IMG/VR virus record: IMGVR_UViG_3300032293_001294 | Coordinates: 1-64,000 of that record | Direction: 5' to 3' (one strand) | Source of the DNA: a virus | Length of the DNA stretch: 64,000 nucleotides | Position numbers and translations under genes: made by a program | Shown: in pieces, positions 1-9,422 of the stretch | Numbering within the stretch: position 1 is the first letter of the stretch | Layout of the letters: each line of letters begins with the position of its first letter | The notes under the pieces: model-generated | What the model saw: only the letters and a program-made list of their open reading frames with translations | Told to the model about the DNA's origin: nothing | Databases searched by the model: none

Positions 1-338
1 ATATACCCACAGTCGTTTGTTGCAAGTGTTGATTCTGCAATACCCATAAAGTAATCTGGGTTAGCATTAATTTCACTTGGAACTGCTGGCTTCATTAAGA
101 TATGATCACCTTGAACACCAGCGAATTGTACCGCTTGTCCCTTAGTAATTGCTGACTGTGCTTTACCATACATGTATAAGTATTTTAAATCAGCTTTATT
201 AACGGCAGGTACAGACCAAGTTCCATCACCACGAAGAAAAGTAGAACTACTTGGAGTCCCTGTTGCTACAATGCTTGAAACATTGACCTCAGGATAGTCT
301 TGAACCCAAGCACTACCGTTCCACTTTTTTAGCTTCAT
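1..338 (-). CDS. Tail-fibre-like protein, N-terminal part (runs off left edge)
   Basis: An ATG start opens 112 codons with no stop before the left edge, so the C-terminal part is missing. Residues 2-11 (KLKKWNGSAW) nearly repeat the N-terminus of the next gene upstream, and residues 35-43 read LRGDGTWSV, a motif type common in phage fibre and appendage proteins. The visible part is rich in Ser, Thr, Ala and Gly with no membrane segment. It is the last gene seen of the minus-strand structural block, 18 nt after the preceding gene. A fibre or fibre-adaptor role is inferred from these motifs and position; the receptor-binding end cannot be seen. Confidence 0.6.
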   Translation of the reverse strand, partial: MKLKKWNGSAWVQDYPEVNVSSIVATGTPSSSTFLRGDGTWSVPAVNKADLKYLYMYGKAQSAITKGQAVQFAGVQGDHILMKPAVPSEINANPDYFMGIAESTLATNDCGY

Positions 339-356
339 ATTGGCTCCTTAGCCTAA

Positions 357-1658
357 TTAAAGCTGAAACCAAAGATTATCTGTAACTTGATAAGAAGCTG
401 AAGGTTGAGTTGCACTTGCAACAAATGGTTGTGTCATTTTTAAACCAGTTGCTTCTTGCGTTAAACCAACACCTGCGCCTACACTGAATTGATAAGATGC
501 TAAACTGATACCGTTACCTGCGGTATATGCTGTAGCTTCAATCGTAATTTCATCATTAGCTCTTGTTAAAGTAGTATTAGTACCTTGAACTAACGTAACA
601 TCATCTGTACCTGAACCAGATCCACCAGCAGTTAAACGAATAATCTTTTTACCAGTAGTACCATCTACAGCACTAATGCTATATGTAGTGTTAGTATCAA
701 CAACAGTTTCACTAGCGCTATCAATAATAGTAACGTGACCATATTCGTCTAATGTAATATTTTGAATATAAGTTCTACCAGTATTACTATTAACAGAAGC
801 TTGTGAAGATGTATCAGCGTGTTTAATTGTAATAACATCACTTGTTTGAGAAATAGTTAAACCGTGTGTAGATCCTACAGCACCGACTGCAATCGTAACA
901 TCATCTGTTGCAGCAGCAGAATCAGTAAGTCTAATTTTTGTACTGTTAGCATCTCCATTAAGTGTAGAAATACCATAAGTAGTATTAAGATCAGTTGGAA
1001 TAGCCCATGTAGCATCTGCTCTTAAGAACTTAGCTTGATCACCTGCTAAAGATGAAGGAACAAGACCAGGAGTACCTGCGGTTCCAGCAGCAGCAGCACC
1101 CATAATTTCATAAACGTTATTAATAACAGCAGCAGTAAATACACGTGGACTTGCTAAGGTACCAAGACCAGTTACACTTTCAATAACCCACCAATCTCCA
1201 ACTTCAAGAACACCGGAAGAAGTATTAGCAGTTCCACTTGAACCACCATCTTGCGGTCTAAATTGTAACGTAGCATATTCTCCATCACCCGGTTCACCAG
1301 TACCAATAAGCGTTTCTTGTATTGCGGTTAAACCGCTAATAGTTCCGGCAGTATTAACAACATAGTATTTTCCTTTTAATCCACCTGCATTTAAATAAGT
1401 ATGATATGCAGTAAGTAATGTACTGGCTAGTACACCTCTTGGAGTAGCAGAGTTTACATCTGCAGTTCTAGCACTTTCAAATGTTAAACCATCAAATACA
1501 CTGTCAGGTAAATACGCAGGTTTAAGTTTAATGTTAGCACCAGCAATATCAAATAAAGTAGTAGGTGTAACAGCTGTTACATCAACAACTAAATCCGCTG
1601 CATTAGTCTTTGCACTTTGTGCCTGCCAAGCAGATCCCGTCCATTTTTTAATAATCAT
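357..1658 (-). CDS. Tail-fibre-like protein with internal repeats
   Basis: 433 residues, almost entirely Thr/Ser/Ala/Gly/Val-rich beta-type sequence. The N-terminus (IIKKWTGSAW) matches the neighbouring fibre gene and may be a shared virion-attachment peptide. Two repeats of about 40 residues each contain an NTTY-x-IS element, an IRLT element and a TDDVT element (roughly residues 226-262 and 318-358). The C-terminus ends in NLWFQL, resembling the IWFNT end of the 134-residue protein upstream. The start codon overlaps the stop of the coiled-coil gene upstream, which argues for translational coupling. Fibre or head/tail decoration is inferred from composition, repeats and position; no catalytic motif is visible. 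Confidence 0.6.
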   Translation of the reverse strand: MIIKKWTGSAWQAQSAKTNAADLVVDVTAVTPTTLFDIAGANIKLKPAYLPDSVFDGLTFESARTADVNSATPRGVLASTLLTAYHTYLNAGGLKGKYYVVNTAGTISGLTAIQETLIGTGEPGDGEYATLQFRPQDGGSSGTANTSSGVLEVGDWWVIESVTGLGTLASPRVFTAAVINNVYEIMGAAAAGTAGTPGLVPSSLAGDQAKFLRADATWAIPTDLNTTYGISTLNGDANSTKIRLTDSAAATDDVTIAVGAVGSTHGLTISQTSDVITIKHADTSSQASVNSNTGRTYIQNITLDEYGHVTIIDSASETVVDTNTTYSISAVDGTTGKKIIRLTAGGSGSGTDDVTLVQGTNTTLTRANDEITIEATAYTAGNGISLASYQFSVGAGVGLTQEATGLKMTQPFVASATQPSASYQVTDNLWFQL

Positions 1659-2101
1659 TTTTTATCTCCTTCTTCACCATTAAAGGCTTTAATTTTATTT
1701 TGTAACAACTCTTGTGTTCTTAAGTTGTTTCTCAAAAATAACTTACTTAATTCTACCATATCATCTGCGCCTTTGATATATTCATCAAAAAGTTTTGCTA
1801 AGTCATTAAACTTAGTTGATAGCTCTTCCATTTGTTTTGCTTTTATTTCTGATTCTTTTTTTATCGCTTCAACAACAAGCTTATGTTCTTGGTCATCTTT
1901 TATTTTTTGTTTATCACGATCAAATACTTGTTGTGTCAAAGTGTCACGTGTCTTAATTAAATCTTTAATTTGTTCTTGAAGTTGTTTAATTGATCCTTCT
2001 AACTCAACAACTTTTTGTTGTAAAGGATTAATACTTTCTTCTTGAACAAGTAAAAGCGCTGGTGCTTCTTCAGTAATTTTAGTTTCTTTTTTAGTTGCCA
2101 T
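1655..2101 (-). CDS. Coiled-coil structural protein, hypothetical
   Basis: 148 residues with a continuous charged heptad-like pattern from about residue 20 to 140 (many Lys, Glu, Gln, Leu), predicting a long coiled coil, and no membrane segment. It sits between tail-fibre-like genes and its stop overlaps the next start, so it probably contributes to the same appendage, for example as a fibre trimerisation or linker protein. An extended -10 promoter lies 17 nt before the start, and the ribosome site is GGAAAA. No family is recognised. Confidence 0.6.
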   Translation of the reverse strand: MATKKETKITEEAPALLLVQEESINPLQQKVVELEGSIKQLQEQIKDLIKTRDTLTQQVFDRDKQKIKDDQEHKLVVEAIKKESEIKAKQMEELSTKFNDLAKLFDEYIKGADDMVELSKLFLRNNLRTQELLQNKIKAFNGEEGDKK

Positions 2102-2117
2102 ATTGTTTTCCTTTTTT

Positions 2118-2128
2118 AGTATAACATA
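2118..2128 (-). promoter_or_regulatory. Extended -10 promoter for the fibre block
   Basis: On the minus strand the sequence reads TATGTTATACT, matching the motif T(G/A)TGnTATAmT found before several other minus-strand genes here. No clear -35 box is seen. The expected leader is only about 10 nt. Confidence 0.45.
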
Positions 2129-2131
2129 AAA

Positions 2132-2536
2132 TTATGTATTGAACCAAATATCTCCAGTTTTATTTTCACTTGGAGCAGTATCACTTGTTACAACTTTGTT
2201 AGCATCTATGTTTTTAAACTGTGACGTTGCACTTTCGTACCGTAAAAACTGTCCATCAGTAGGATTATTAACAGTGATACTACCTAAAATTTGTAGCAAC
2301 TCGTTTAGTAATCCTGCGTCAATTGTTTCATACACACCAACAGTTTGACTTGAATAATTACCAAATAAAAAACGGTGAAGTTTTTCAAGATATTCAACGG
2401 TTACGTTAGTTTGTAGTTTAAGGGTGTTAACGACTTGATTCCATTCTTGGATCGTCAAACTATTAGCAGCTTGTTTAACTTGCTCTACAATCCCGTTACG
2501 AACTAATATAGGTTTTTTATCAATAAGTAAAGCCAT
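2132..2536 (-). CDS. Fibre-associated protein, hypothetical
   Basis: 134 residues: a mainly helical N-terminal two thirds (helix near residues 14-40 and 55-62) and a C-terminal stretch containing DGQFLRYES and ending DTAPSENKTGDIWFNT. That C-terminal pattern (T-x-P-S then D-x-WF) resembles the end of the 433-residue fibre protein, which suggests a shared fold or attachment motif. It overlaps by one base the gene for the four-helix membrane protein. Position suggests a tail-fibre or baseplate-like part; this is inference. Confidence 0.5.
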   Translation of the reverse strand: MALLIDKKPILVRNGIVEQVKQAANSLTIQEWNQVVNTLKLQTNVTVEYLEKLHRFLFGNYSSQTVGVYETIDAGLLNELLQILGSITVNNPTDGQFLRYESATSQFKNIDANKVVTSDTAPSENKTGDIWFNT

Positions 2537-3003
2537 TATTTATTCACCACTCCTAGTACATAACCTTTAGAAATTAAGTAAAGTTCTTTATATTTAAGAT
2601 GAAATGCATCGAATATACTAGCAGCGGACATACTTCCAAACAATACGATCACAGTTTCGAAGTAAGCTGTAAATGCTACATCAATTGCATTTTCGATTAC
2701 ATACTTTAGCGTAAGTCCTAATGTAATCAATACAATAAACAATAATATCTTTGGGGTTGCTTTTACTAAACCTTTTAATAAACTAGGTTCCCATGAGCTA
2801 ACCCACCGCGGCATATCTGACGCTAGTTTAATAATACCTAGCGTTCCTACAATAATTGTTGGCATGACAATCTTATTAGATACTGGTGCTTCAGTAAAAC
2901 CTAACTTAACTGCAAAGTATATAAAAGGTAAAACATATCCTATTAAGAATCCAATCCAATAGTATCTGTTCTTTAACTTTGCATAGTTAGCTGTGGTACT
3001 CAT
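2536..3003 (-). CDS. Multi-pass membrane protein, holin candidate
   Basis: 155 residues with four hydrophobic segments at about 16-33, 45-62, 84-105 and 113-132 and short basic ends (KLKNRYYW near the start). Size, several membrane spans and location at the end of the structural block next to another membrane protein fit a phage holin or a membrane pore used at infection or lysis. No endolysin lies in the window, so the lysis role is not supported by an adjacent enzyme. Stop and start codons overlap with both neighbours, implying coupled translation. Confidence 0.45.
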   Translation of the reverse strand: MSTTANYAKLKNRYYWIGFLIGYVLPFIYFAVKLGFTEAPVSNKIVMPTIIVGTLGIIKLASDMPRWVSSWEPSLLKGLVKATPKILLFIVLITLGLTLKYVIENAIDVAFTAYFETVIVLFGSMSAASIFDAFHLKYKELYLISKGYVLGVVNK

Positions 3004-3503
3004 TACTTTGCTCCTACGTATTTACTTAATAAATCTCCTGCGGCTTTGACAACGGTTTCAACCGTTTGAACAACTGCTTCTTGGTTCACAACTGGTTTAG
3101 GTAGTTCTGGTGTAACACCTGCAGTTCCTTCAGAAACCACGGGTTTAACTGCCAATAACTTTGTAAACTCTGCTTGTAAAGCTAGCTTATCTTCCATAGG
3201 AAGTTTAGAAGCAATAACAATATAAGATAACGCTTTAAACGTAGCAACGTTAACTTGTTCTAAATAATGATCTTTAGCTTCTAATGCTTGGTGTCGTGCT
3301 TCTAAAGCATTGTACTTTTGCGCAATATCTTTAACTAACTGACTAGAGTTAGTTGTTTGATTTGTGTTTTGCAAACGTAATGCATTAAATTGAAAAATAG
3401 ATCTAACTTGCACAACAATAAAAGTAAGCAGCGTTCCTACGGTTACACCACCCGCGATCGACACGCCCCAGTACTCTTCTAAAAATTGAATAACTTGTTC
3501 CAT
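3003..3503 (-). CDS. Membrane-anchored coiled-coil protein (holin/spanin-like candidate)
   Basis: 166 residues. One N-terminal transmembrane segment (about 13-32, IAGGVTVGTLLTFIVV) is followed by a Gln/Asn/Glu-rich helix (about 40-85) and a Pro/Val-rich tail. This topology, one membrane anchor with a soluble helical domain, occurs in holins of the XhlA type and in inner-membrane spanins. A virion ejection protein is also possible. It is paired with the four-segment membrane protein by a one-base stop/start overlap, so the two probably act together. No sequence family is recognised. Confidence 0.45.
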   Translation of the reverse strand: MEQVIQFLEEYWGVSIAGGVTVGTLLTFIVVQVRSIFQFNALRLQNTNQTTNSSQLVKDIAQKYNALEARHQALEAKDHYLEQVNVATFKALSYIVIASKLPMEDKLALQAEFTKLLAVKPVVSEGTAGVTPELPKPVVNQEAVVQTVETVVKAAGDLLSKYVGAK

Positions 3504-3520
3504 AAATTATTCCTCCTTTC

Positions 3521-4516
3521 TTATCTTGTTACGTTACCTGCAGGATTACCTGTAGATACACGATTACTTGTTTCCGTCCATTGTGCTGCAGTCCATTTAC
3601 TTGGATCTGCACCATATAACGTAGTCATTTGACGGATTGTTTGTTGATATGCATCGCCTGCATCAGATGCAGCCATTGCGCTAGCAACTTGACCACGTTG
3701 ATTAGCCTGAGCTAAGAAGTCTGTGTATGCTTGATCTTGTGCAGTGTTCATACCGATTTGCGCTTGTAGTCTTTGATCATTTAACATCTGTGCGTTCTGG
3801 TTTAATGTATTAACATTCGTCATTAACATTTGCATATCTTGGTTAGCAATCTGTGATTCACTCATACCTGCTCTAAGTCTAGCCATACGTTCTCCACGTA
3901 CTTGATCTGTAATTTGTTTTACGGTTTGTGCTTGTTGTAATGCTGCTTGTTGGAATCCTACATCAGCCATCGTAGCAGCTTGTTGTGCTTGGTTCATGTA
4001 CGATTGTTCAAGACGGTTTAACATGTCAGCTCCACCAGTGCCAGGTGCTAATGAATATACATCTTGATAGTATTGATTAAACGCACCAAGTTGAGCTTCA
4101 TCAACGTTTACACCGCCTGCAGGTGTAAGCCCGTCAGGACTTGTAATAGTACCTATATCTGCTCTTAAATTTTCTGTAAAAGTAGGTTTATTGAGTGTTT
4201 CGTAAATAATTGGTATTTCAAATTGGTTTAAAGAAATACTATTATTGGTTAAATATGTTTCAAAATCATCTTGAGTTTTTCCTGATAAATCTCCATTATT
4301 ATCAATAAACCAACGTATGTAAGCTTGAACACCTTTTGCTTTAGCTTCATTACTAACTTGAATACTACTTGTGGTACCGATATTTAAAGTGCTCGTAGGA
4401 ATGCTATATGTTGTGCCTTTATGAGTTATATTAAAAAAACCATCATCTTTAGTATCAGATGTGTCTAATCTTTGTTCAGCTTCACCACCAAACCAATTAA
4501 GTTTTAATTCAATCAT
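3521..4516 (-). CDS. Ala/Gln/Met-rich virion (ejection-type) protein
   Basis: 331 residues. The N-terminal third is a small mixed domain; residues about 165-300 are a long, uninterrupted Ala/Gln/Met-rich helix (runs such as QQAALQQAQTVKQ). That composition is typical of internal virion or ejection proteins of short-tailed phages and of tape-measure-like helices. It follows the 141-residue gene with a short stop/start overlap and precedes the membrane proteins, consistent with a tail or internal-core part. No catalytic motif is seen. The role is inferred from composition and neighbours. Confidence 0.5.
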   Translation of the reverse strand: MIELKLNWFGGEAEQRLDTSDTKDDGFFNITHKGTTYSIPTSTLNIGTTSSIQVSNEAKAKGVQAYIRWFIDNNGDLSGKTQDDFETYLTNNSISLNQFEIPIIYETLNKPTFTENLRADIGTITSPDGLTPAGGVNVDEAQLGAFNQYYQDVYSLAPGTGGADMLNRLEQSYMNQAQQAATMADVGFQQAALQQAQTVKQITDQVRGERMARLRAGMSESQIANQDMQMLMTNVNTLNQNAQMLNDQRLQAQIGMNTAQDQAYTDFLAQANQRGQVASAMAASDAGDAYQQTIRQMTTLYGADPSKWTAAQWTETSNRVSTGNPAGNVTR

Positions 4517-4938
4517 ACAATGTCTCCTTTCTCTTCTAATGCTACAATCATCGTTTTTAAACGGTTTGTTTCATCAATAAGTGTTTGTTTTAAAACACGT
4601 ATTTCTTCTTCTAGTCTATAAAGATAGTCTTCAATGTCAGGTCGAATAGGCTTACTACCTAAGACTTGATATACATTATACGCTACTTTAGATTCATAGA
4701 TATGTATAATCGTACCTTTATTATCTAAAAGTTCTACTTTAATATTTACTTCACCTGGTTGTATTTCATCTGTTATGTTAATAAATGGACTTGTAAAACG
4801 TAAATGATTGATATATAAAACAGGATTTAAATGTTTTGTATTTGCTTCCAATTCAAATTTAACTACAGTATGTTCCTTTAATTCGGGAACAAACATAGTA
4901 TCAATTAATACTTTACCCTCTACAAGTTTTAAAATCAT
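4513..4938 (-). CDS. Small tail-region protein, Ig-like plus coiled coil
   Basis: 141 residues. Residues about 1-90 alternate hydrophobic and polar residues like a beta-sandwich, and residues about 105-140 form a short coiled coil (LEEEIRVLKQTL). It overlaps by 4 nt the end of the 1495-residue tail gene and by 4 nt the start of the Ala/Gln-rich protein, so all three are translated as a unit. It may be a trimeric tail accessory or chaperone; no family is recognised. Confidence 0.5.
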   Translation of the reverse strand: MILKLVEGKVLIDTMFVPELKEHTVVKFELEANTKHLNPVLYINHLRFTSPFINITDEIQPGEVNIKVELLDNKGTIIHIYESKVAYNVYQVLGSKPIRPDIEDYLYRLEEEIRVLKQTLIDETNRLKTMIVALEEKGDIV

Positions 4939-7900
4939 ACTCTTCTCTCCTTATAAATAATACCAAAGTTTTGAAGTTTATATAAACCTTTTGATATAAA
5001 TTGAAGTTTAAGTCTAAATACTTTACCTAACCCTAGTATGCTTGTACGGTGGGTAAGTAACTTGCTAGACGTGTATTCTGAAAAATCCATCAGCATGTTA
5101 TTGTTTTCAAATAAGTTATTAGTTAAAGAATATTTAACAACATCTGTTGCAACTTCTGAAATTTGATTAACATCAACAAGTTCAATAAGATCTTTTTTAT
5201 CTTCTTTTTTTACAGTTACATAGTAAGAAACATTGTTCGAGTCTATGACTTGTAACTGTTCATTATAAAAAGGTCTGGCAACAATTTCATCGATCATAGT
5301 TTCAAGATTAAATAACACATTACCTGCATTAAGGTTTTTAAACGTTACATGTAGATCCCGGAAACGTTTAAAAAGATGATTATTTAAATTCATGTTACCT
5401 GTATCTATTAAACAGTTAATACCTTCTTTTTTAAAGTTATTAGTAAACGACATATCAACGTAATTATCTCTAGTATTAACTTCAACATATGGTAATGTAA
5501 AATAAAGTTTATTGTTTTGTTCTGTAATAAATAAATCTCCGCTATCAATAAAACGTTTATCAAATATATTTGTAAAAGTTAAAGTATCATAAGCAGTATA
5601 ACGATTGTTAATGACATCATAAATTAACATATAAGTAATAACCCCAGGCACGTAATAAATAATTTTAATGAAGTTAATCGAAACCAAAGCTTTGATTTTA
5701 ATTTCATTTCTATTAACACGCATTGGACTTCCATACGATGCTAAACGTTCGTTAATATATACTTCGTAATTTTTAAGAATATCATTAGCGGCTTTATTAA
5801 AGTATTGAATACTGAATCGTGTTTGATCATCTATTTGACTACTTGGGCGTATCATAAATAACTGTCCGTCTTCAGAATAAAATAAAATCATTTGATTAAA
5901 TATTTGTATAACATCAGTGTAGTCTGTATTAACAAGAAGATTATAAAGAACTGTTTGTTTAAGCCAAGCTGAACCTGTAACATTTTGTTCAATTTGATTT
6001 GTTGCTGTATTTAATTGTGTTGCAACTGTTTCTACACGGTACACTGCGTAAAGATGTTGTCTAGTAAATACAAGAATAATTTGTTTATATTGAAGTACTT
6101 TAACAATCTCTTCTCCAAATTCAACACGATTACGTTCTTTGAACCAATAAAATTTACCTTCTTCTGAAATGTATAATACATTTTCATACCAAGTAAGTAA
6201 TCGGCTATCTTCAAAAACAGTCATTGTGTTACTTGTTTGTATTTGAAGTGCTTCTTTTTCTTTAAATTTTTCAATAAAAGTTACTTGGTCTTTGTCGTAT
6301 GTATAAACTAAATTAAACGTTTGTGTAAAACTTGTTGCACCCCAAACAGCTTTTAATGTTTCAAGTTCTTCAAAGTTTTTAGATGTGCCTTCGCTATTTA
6401 AAAATTCAGAATCATTGTAAGGCTTCATGTAAAAAATACCTGTAACACCTTTATCAAAAAATCCTTCATCTTCTAAAGCTAATATTTGATTTGTATAAGG
6501 TGTAAAAGTTCCTACAGTAGCTGAAGTATTATACCAACGATACGTCGTATTTGTACGTGTATCATTATAAACTGTATAATTATTAAGCGCACTGTATGGT
6601 TCAGCATTTAAATTAATAACAACATTATTAAATGTTAAATTACTAGTACCTGAAGCTGTTGCAGGTAAACTCATGATTAAAGTATTTGAATCCGTTATTG
6701 ATGTAATAGTTGTTCCATTTGTAATTCCTGTTCCAGTAATGCTCATGCCTACGTATAAACTAGTTGTTGAACCTGTAATTGTTATACTATTATTTGTTCT
6801 TGTAAACGATCTCGTTACATTAGTTAAACTTCCATTTGTTGCTATACCTAAGTCTACCCAATTATTACCTAAGCCATTGTAAACACCATAGTCACTTTGT
6901 TCATAAACTTTATTATCTTGTCTAGAATGTACACGTGTTAAGTATGGAGCGTAAGTATTAACTCCTGGTGTGGTAAGATCTATTCTTATTGGCATAGCAC
7001 CAAACTGATGTGCACTCTGAAAGTTAATCACAGGTAAACTATAATTACCTAATTCTGATATATTAGCTTCAAGACTTGTTTGATTATTTATTTTTTTAAA
7101 AAAGAAAAAGTCACTATTAATATTCACATTGTTTTTAGTCAGATAATCTGCAAAAGAACTATTACCACTCCAATAATTTAAAGAAGCAAAAAACCAACGT
7201 GTTGTTATTTTTTCTGTAGTAGGGTTACTTACAGATGTTAAAGAACCTATAGTAGCCGTAGCATTATTCCATTGATAATAAACATCACGTCGATCATCAA
7301 AATAATACGCACCTTTAACAAAAAATGTACTATTAGGAACATCACCTGTTGTACTGACTTGAGTATAGGTCATACTTGTTGTTCCAGAAGTTTGTTTATA
7401 AACATAACCATGTTGTGCTATAGATGTATTAATAACTTGAACAAACGTATTTACAGGTACTTTTAAATTACTATTTTCTCCATCAGTTGGAAACTGATTA
7501 AAATAATAAGGAGTTCTTGTATCAAACGAACTGTTACTATTAAAAGTATTCACTTCTGCTGTAGTAGTTAAAGTATCTTTTGTCGCAAAAGGTAATAGTT
7601 TAAAAGTTATATTATAGTTACTTTTAAAAATATTATTAGTTTCAATAAACTCAATAAGTTTATCACCATTTAAAAACATGTCATAGTTAGTATCTTCTAC
7701 GGCAGCATTAATAGAAAAAGAACGTGTATTAACAGTACTGTTATCTTCTAAACTAGATTCAAACTCTTCAAACTCTCCTTTAGTAGCGCTTGAAGTTAAA
7801 TTATAAACATGAAACACTGCGTTTGCGGATATTAATCTAATCGCATCTCGTAAACTTTTTAAATTATTAATTTTATCAATTCTACTTTTCCAATTGCTAT

Positions 7901-9422
7901 ATGTTGTTCTAAACGTATCGATTGTAAAATTAGACAATTCAAATGCTGTAGCACTGTTAGTAGCTTTTGCAGGAAAGCTTTGATCTAACGTTGCATCAAT
8001 TTGCACTGTATCGCTGCTAGTTGTTGTAATTGTAGTAGCTTTAGGTACAATAAAAATTACAAAACGAGAACCTTGATAATGATTTAAATTAGGATCTTCG
8101 TTTCCTAAACTAATTGAAGTTCTAGAGGTATTAAAAATTTTTACTGGAGTTGAACTAACACCGTCATAAGACATCCATGGTGACGAAAAAACTACTTCTT
8201 TTGTTTTGTCTGTAACTTCTGTAGAAGTATTAAAAAATTCTACTTTATACGCCCACTTATTATTATTCAAAATAAAAGTTAAACTTGTAGTTCCTGACGC
8301 TGTAGCTGCCAGGCTAATAGTAATAGAAGTAGTACCAACATTAGTTACAGTTGTGTTAGCAGGTATTCCAGTTCCAATTACTTGTTGTCCTGTCTTAATA
8401 TCTTCTACATTAATATTTGTAATAATAGTACTTCCTGATGTTCTTGTACCTGTTCTAAATACTTGAAACTCATTATTTAATTGTATAGCCGCAGGGTTTA
8501 ATGAAAAGTACGGTTTAATTGTATAGTCTTTTCCGCGTTCAATAAAATTATTAACATATTGATTTGCTGCGTCGTATACATAAACAAAGTTACCAAGTGT
8601 AGTAATACTTCCTGAAGGTACTGGGTTTACACTATTAGGATTAATTGATTCTGGTTCTGTATAAAGATTTTGAAATACCGTAGGTATAATTGATTTAGAT
8701 ACAGCAAGATTCCGTTCAGTAGGAGCAAGTGTTGGATGCTCGAACATATAAGGAAGACCTTCAATAACAAGTGTATCTGCTGCATTTCCACCTGTCTCAA
8801 ATTGTCTATATCTAAGCTGCATTATAAAATTAAAAGATGGTTCTTGTTCATCTCCTGTATCTAATGTAACTTTTACTAAAGCACGGCTAATACCGTCCTC
8901 ATCATATATATGTTCTATTTTTGTATCAGGAATTGCTTTAATGTATTTAATATACTCTGTAATTGTTCCACTTAATTTTTGTGCTGCTGTACCTACAATA
9001 CTGTTATACCAATTTCTTACATAACTTACATTTGGAATAAGTACTTGTGTAAATAATAGATCCCAATCTTTATTAGCAATTATAGATTTAATAGGTAAGT
9101 AATATTCTGGAACATTGTACCCAGATATATCGGCTATGTATGCTACATTTGCAGTAATATCAAACAATATATAATCACCTATATTGTTATCTTTATATAT
9201 AATTGTGTTATTGCTCAATGAAATATGATTAACATTTTTTAACACTGTTGTTAAAAAACCTTCACGTGGTTTAACCGACTGTCCTGTATCAGAGACATCA
9301 AAGTTAACCATGTGTTTAAACAATCCTTCGTTTAAAGGATCGGTAGTTGCAACAATACCTAGATATCTAGTATTGTCGTAATATGATTTTTCAGGAAATC
9401 CCTGTACTGCTTTTCTAGCCAT
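4935..9422 (-). CDS. Very large tail protein, nozzle/tubular-type candidate
   Basis: 1495 residues, beta-rich and rich in Asn, Thr, Tyr and Phe, without membrane segments. Two copies of a domain of about 60 residues, marked by a G-x-GI-x-x-x-T-x-V/I element followed by ATASGT-S/N-LTF, lie near residues 320-385 and 870-930; such inserts are common in phage structural proteins. The last 50 residues (FRLKLQFISKGLYKLQNFGI) resemble the closing strand region of short-tail nozzle (T7 gp12-type) proteins, and it follows the gene for an adaptor-like protein, the usual order for tubular proteins A and B. The nozzle assignment rests on size, order and this weak C-terminal resemblance. Confidence 0.5.
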   Translation of the reverse strand: MARKAVQGFPEKSYYDNTRYLGIVATTDPLNEGLFKHMVNFDVSDTGQSVKPREGFLTTVLKNVNHISLSNNTIIYKDNNIGDYILFDITANVAYIADISGYNVPEYYLPIKSIIANKDWDLLFTQVLIPNVSYVRNWYNSIVGTAAQKLSGTITEYIKYIKAIPDTKIEHIYDEDGISRALVKVTLDTGDEQEPSFNFIMQLRYRQFETGGNAADTLVIEGLPYMFEHPTLAPTERNLAVSKSIIPTVFQNLYTEPESINPNSVNPVPSGSITTLGNFVYVYDAANQYVNNFIERGKDYTIKPYFSLNPAAIQLNNEFQVFRTGTRTSGSTIITNINVEDIKTGQQVIGTGIPANTTVTNVGTTSITISLAATASGTTSLTFILNNNKWAYKVEFFNTSTEVTDKTKEVVFSSPWMSYDGVSSTPVKIFNTSRTSISLGNEDPNLNHYQGSRFVIFIVPKATTITTTSSDTVQIDATLDQSFPAKATNSATAFELSNFTIDTFRTTYSNWKSRIDKINNLKSLRDAIRLISANAVFHVYNLTSSATKGEFEEFESSLEDNSTVNTRSFSINAAVEDTNYDMFLNGDKLIEFIETNNIFKSNYNITFKLLPFATKDTLTTTAEVNTFNSNSSFDTRTPYYFNQFPTDGENSNLKVPVNTFVQVINTSIAQHGYVYKQTSGTTSMTYTQVSTTGDVPNSTFFVKGAYYFDDRRDVYYQWNNATATIGSLTSVSNPTTEKITTRWFFASLNYWSGNSSFADYLTKNNVNINSDFFFFKKINNQTSLEANISELGNYSLPVINFQSAHQFGAMPIRIDLTTPGVNTYAPYLTRVHSRQDNKVYEQSDYGVYNGLGNNWVDLGIATNGSLTNVTRSFTRTNNSITITGSTTSLYVGMSITGTGITNGTTITSITDSNTLIMSLPATASGTSNLTFNNVVINLNAEPYSALNNYTVYNDTRTNTTYRWYNTSATVGTFTPYTNQILALEDEGFFDKGVTGIFYMKPYNDSEFLNSEGTSKNFEELETLKAVWGATSFTQTFNLVYTYDKDQVTFIEKFKEKEALQIQTSNTMTVFEDSRLLTWYENVLYISEEGKFYWFKERNRVEFGEEIVKVLQYKQIILVFTRQHLYAVYRVETVATQLNTATNQIEQNVTGSAWLKQTVLYNLLVNTDYTDVIQIFNQMILFYSEDGQLFMIRPSSQIDDQTRFSIQYFNKAANDILKNYEVYINERLASYGSPMRVNRNEIKIKALVSINFIKIIYYVPGVITYMLIYDVINNRYTAYDTLTFTNIFDKRFIDSGDLFITEQNNKLYFTLPYVEVNTRDNYVDMSFTNNFKKEGINCLIDTGNMNLNNHLFKRFRDLHVTFKNLNAGNVLFNLETMIDEIVARPFYNEQLQVIDSNNVSYYVTVKKEDKKDLIELVDVNQISEVATDVVKYSLTNNLFENNNMLMDFSEYTSSKLLTHRTSILGLGKVFRLKLQFISKGLYKLQNFGIIYKERRV

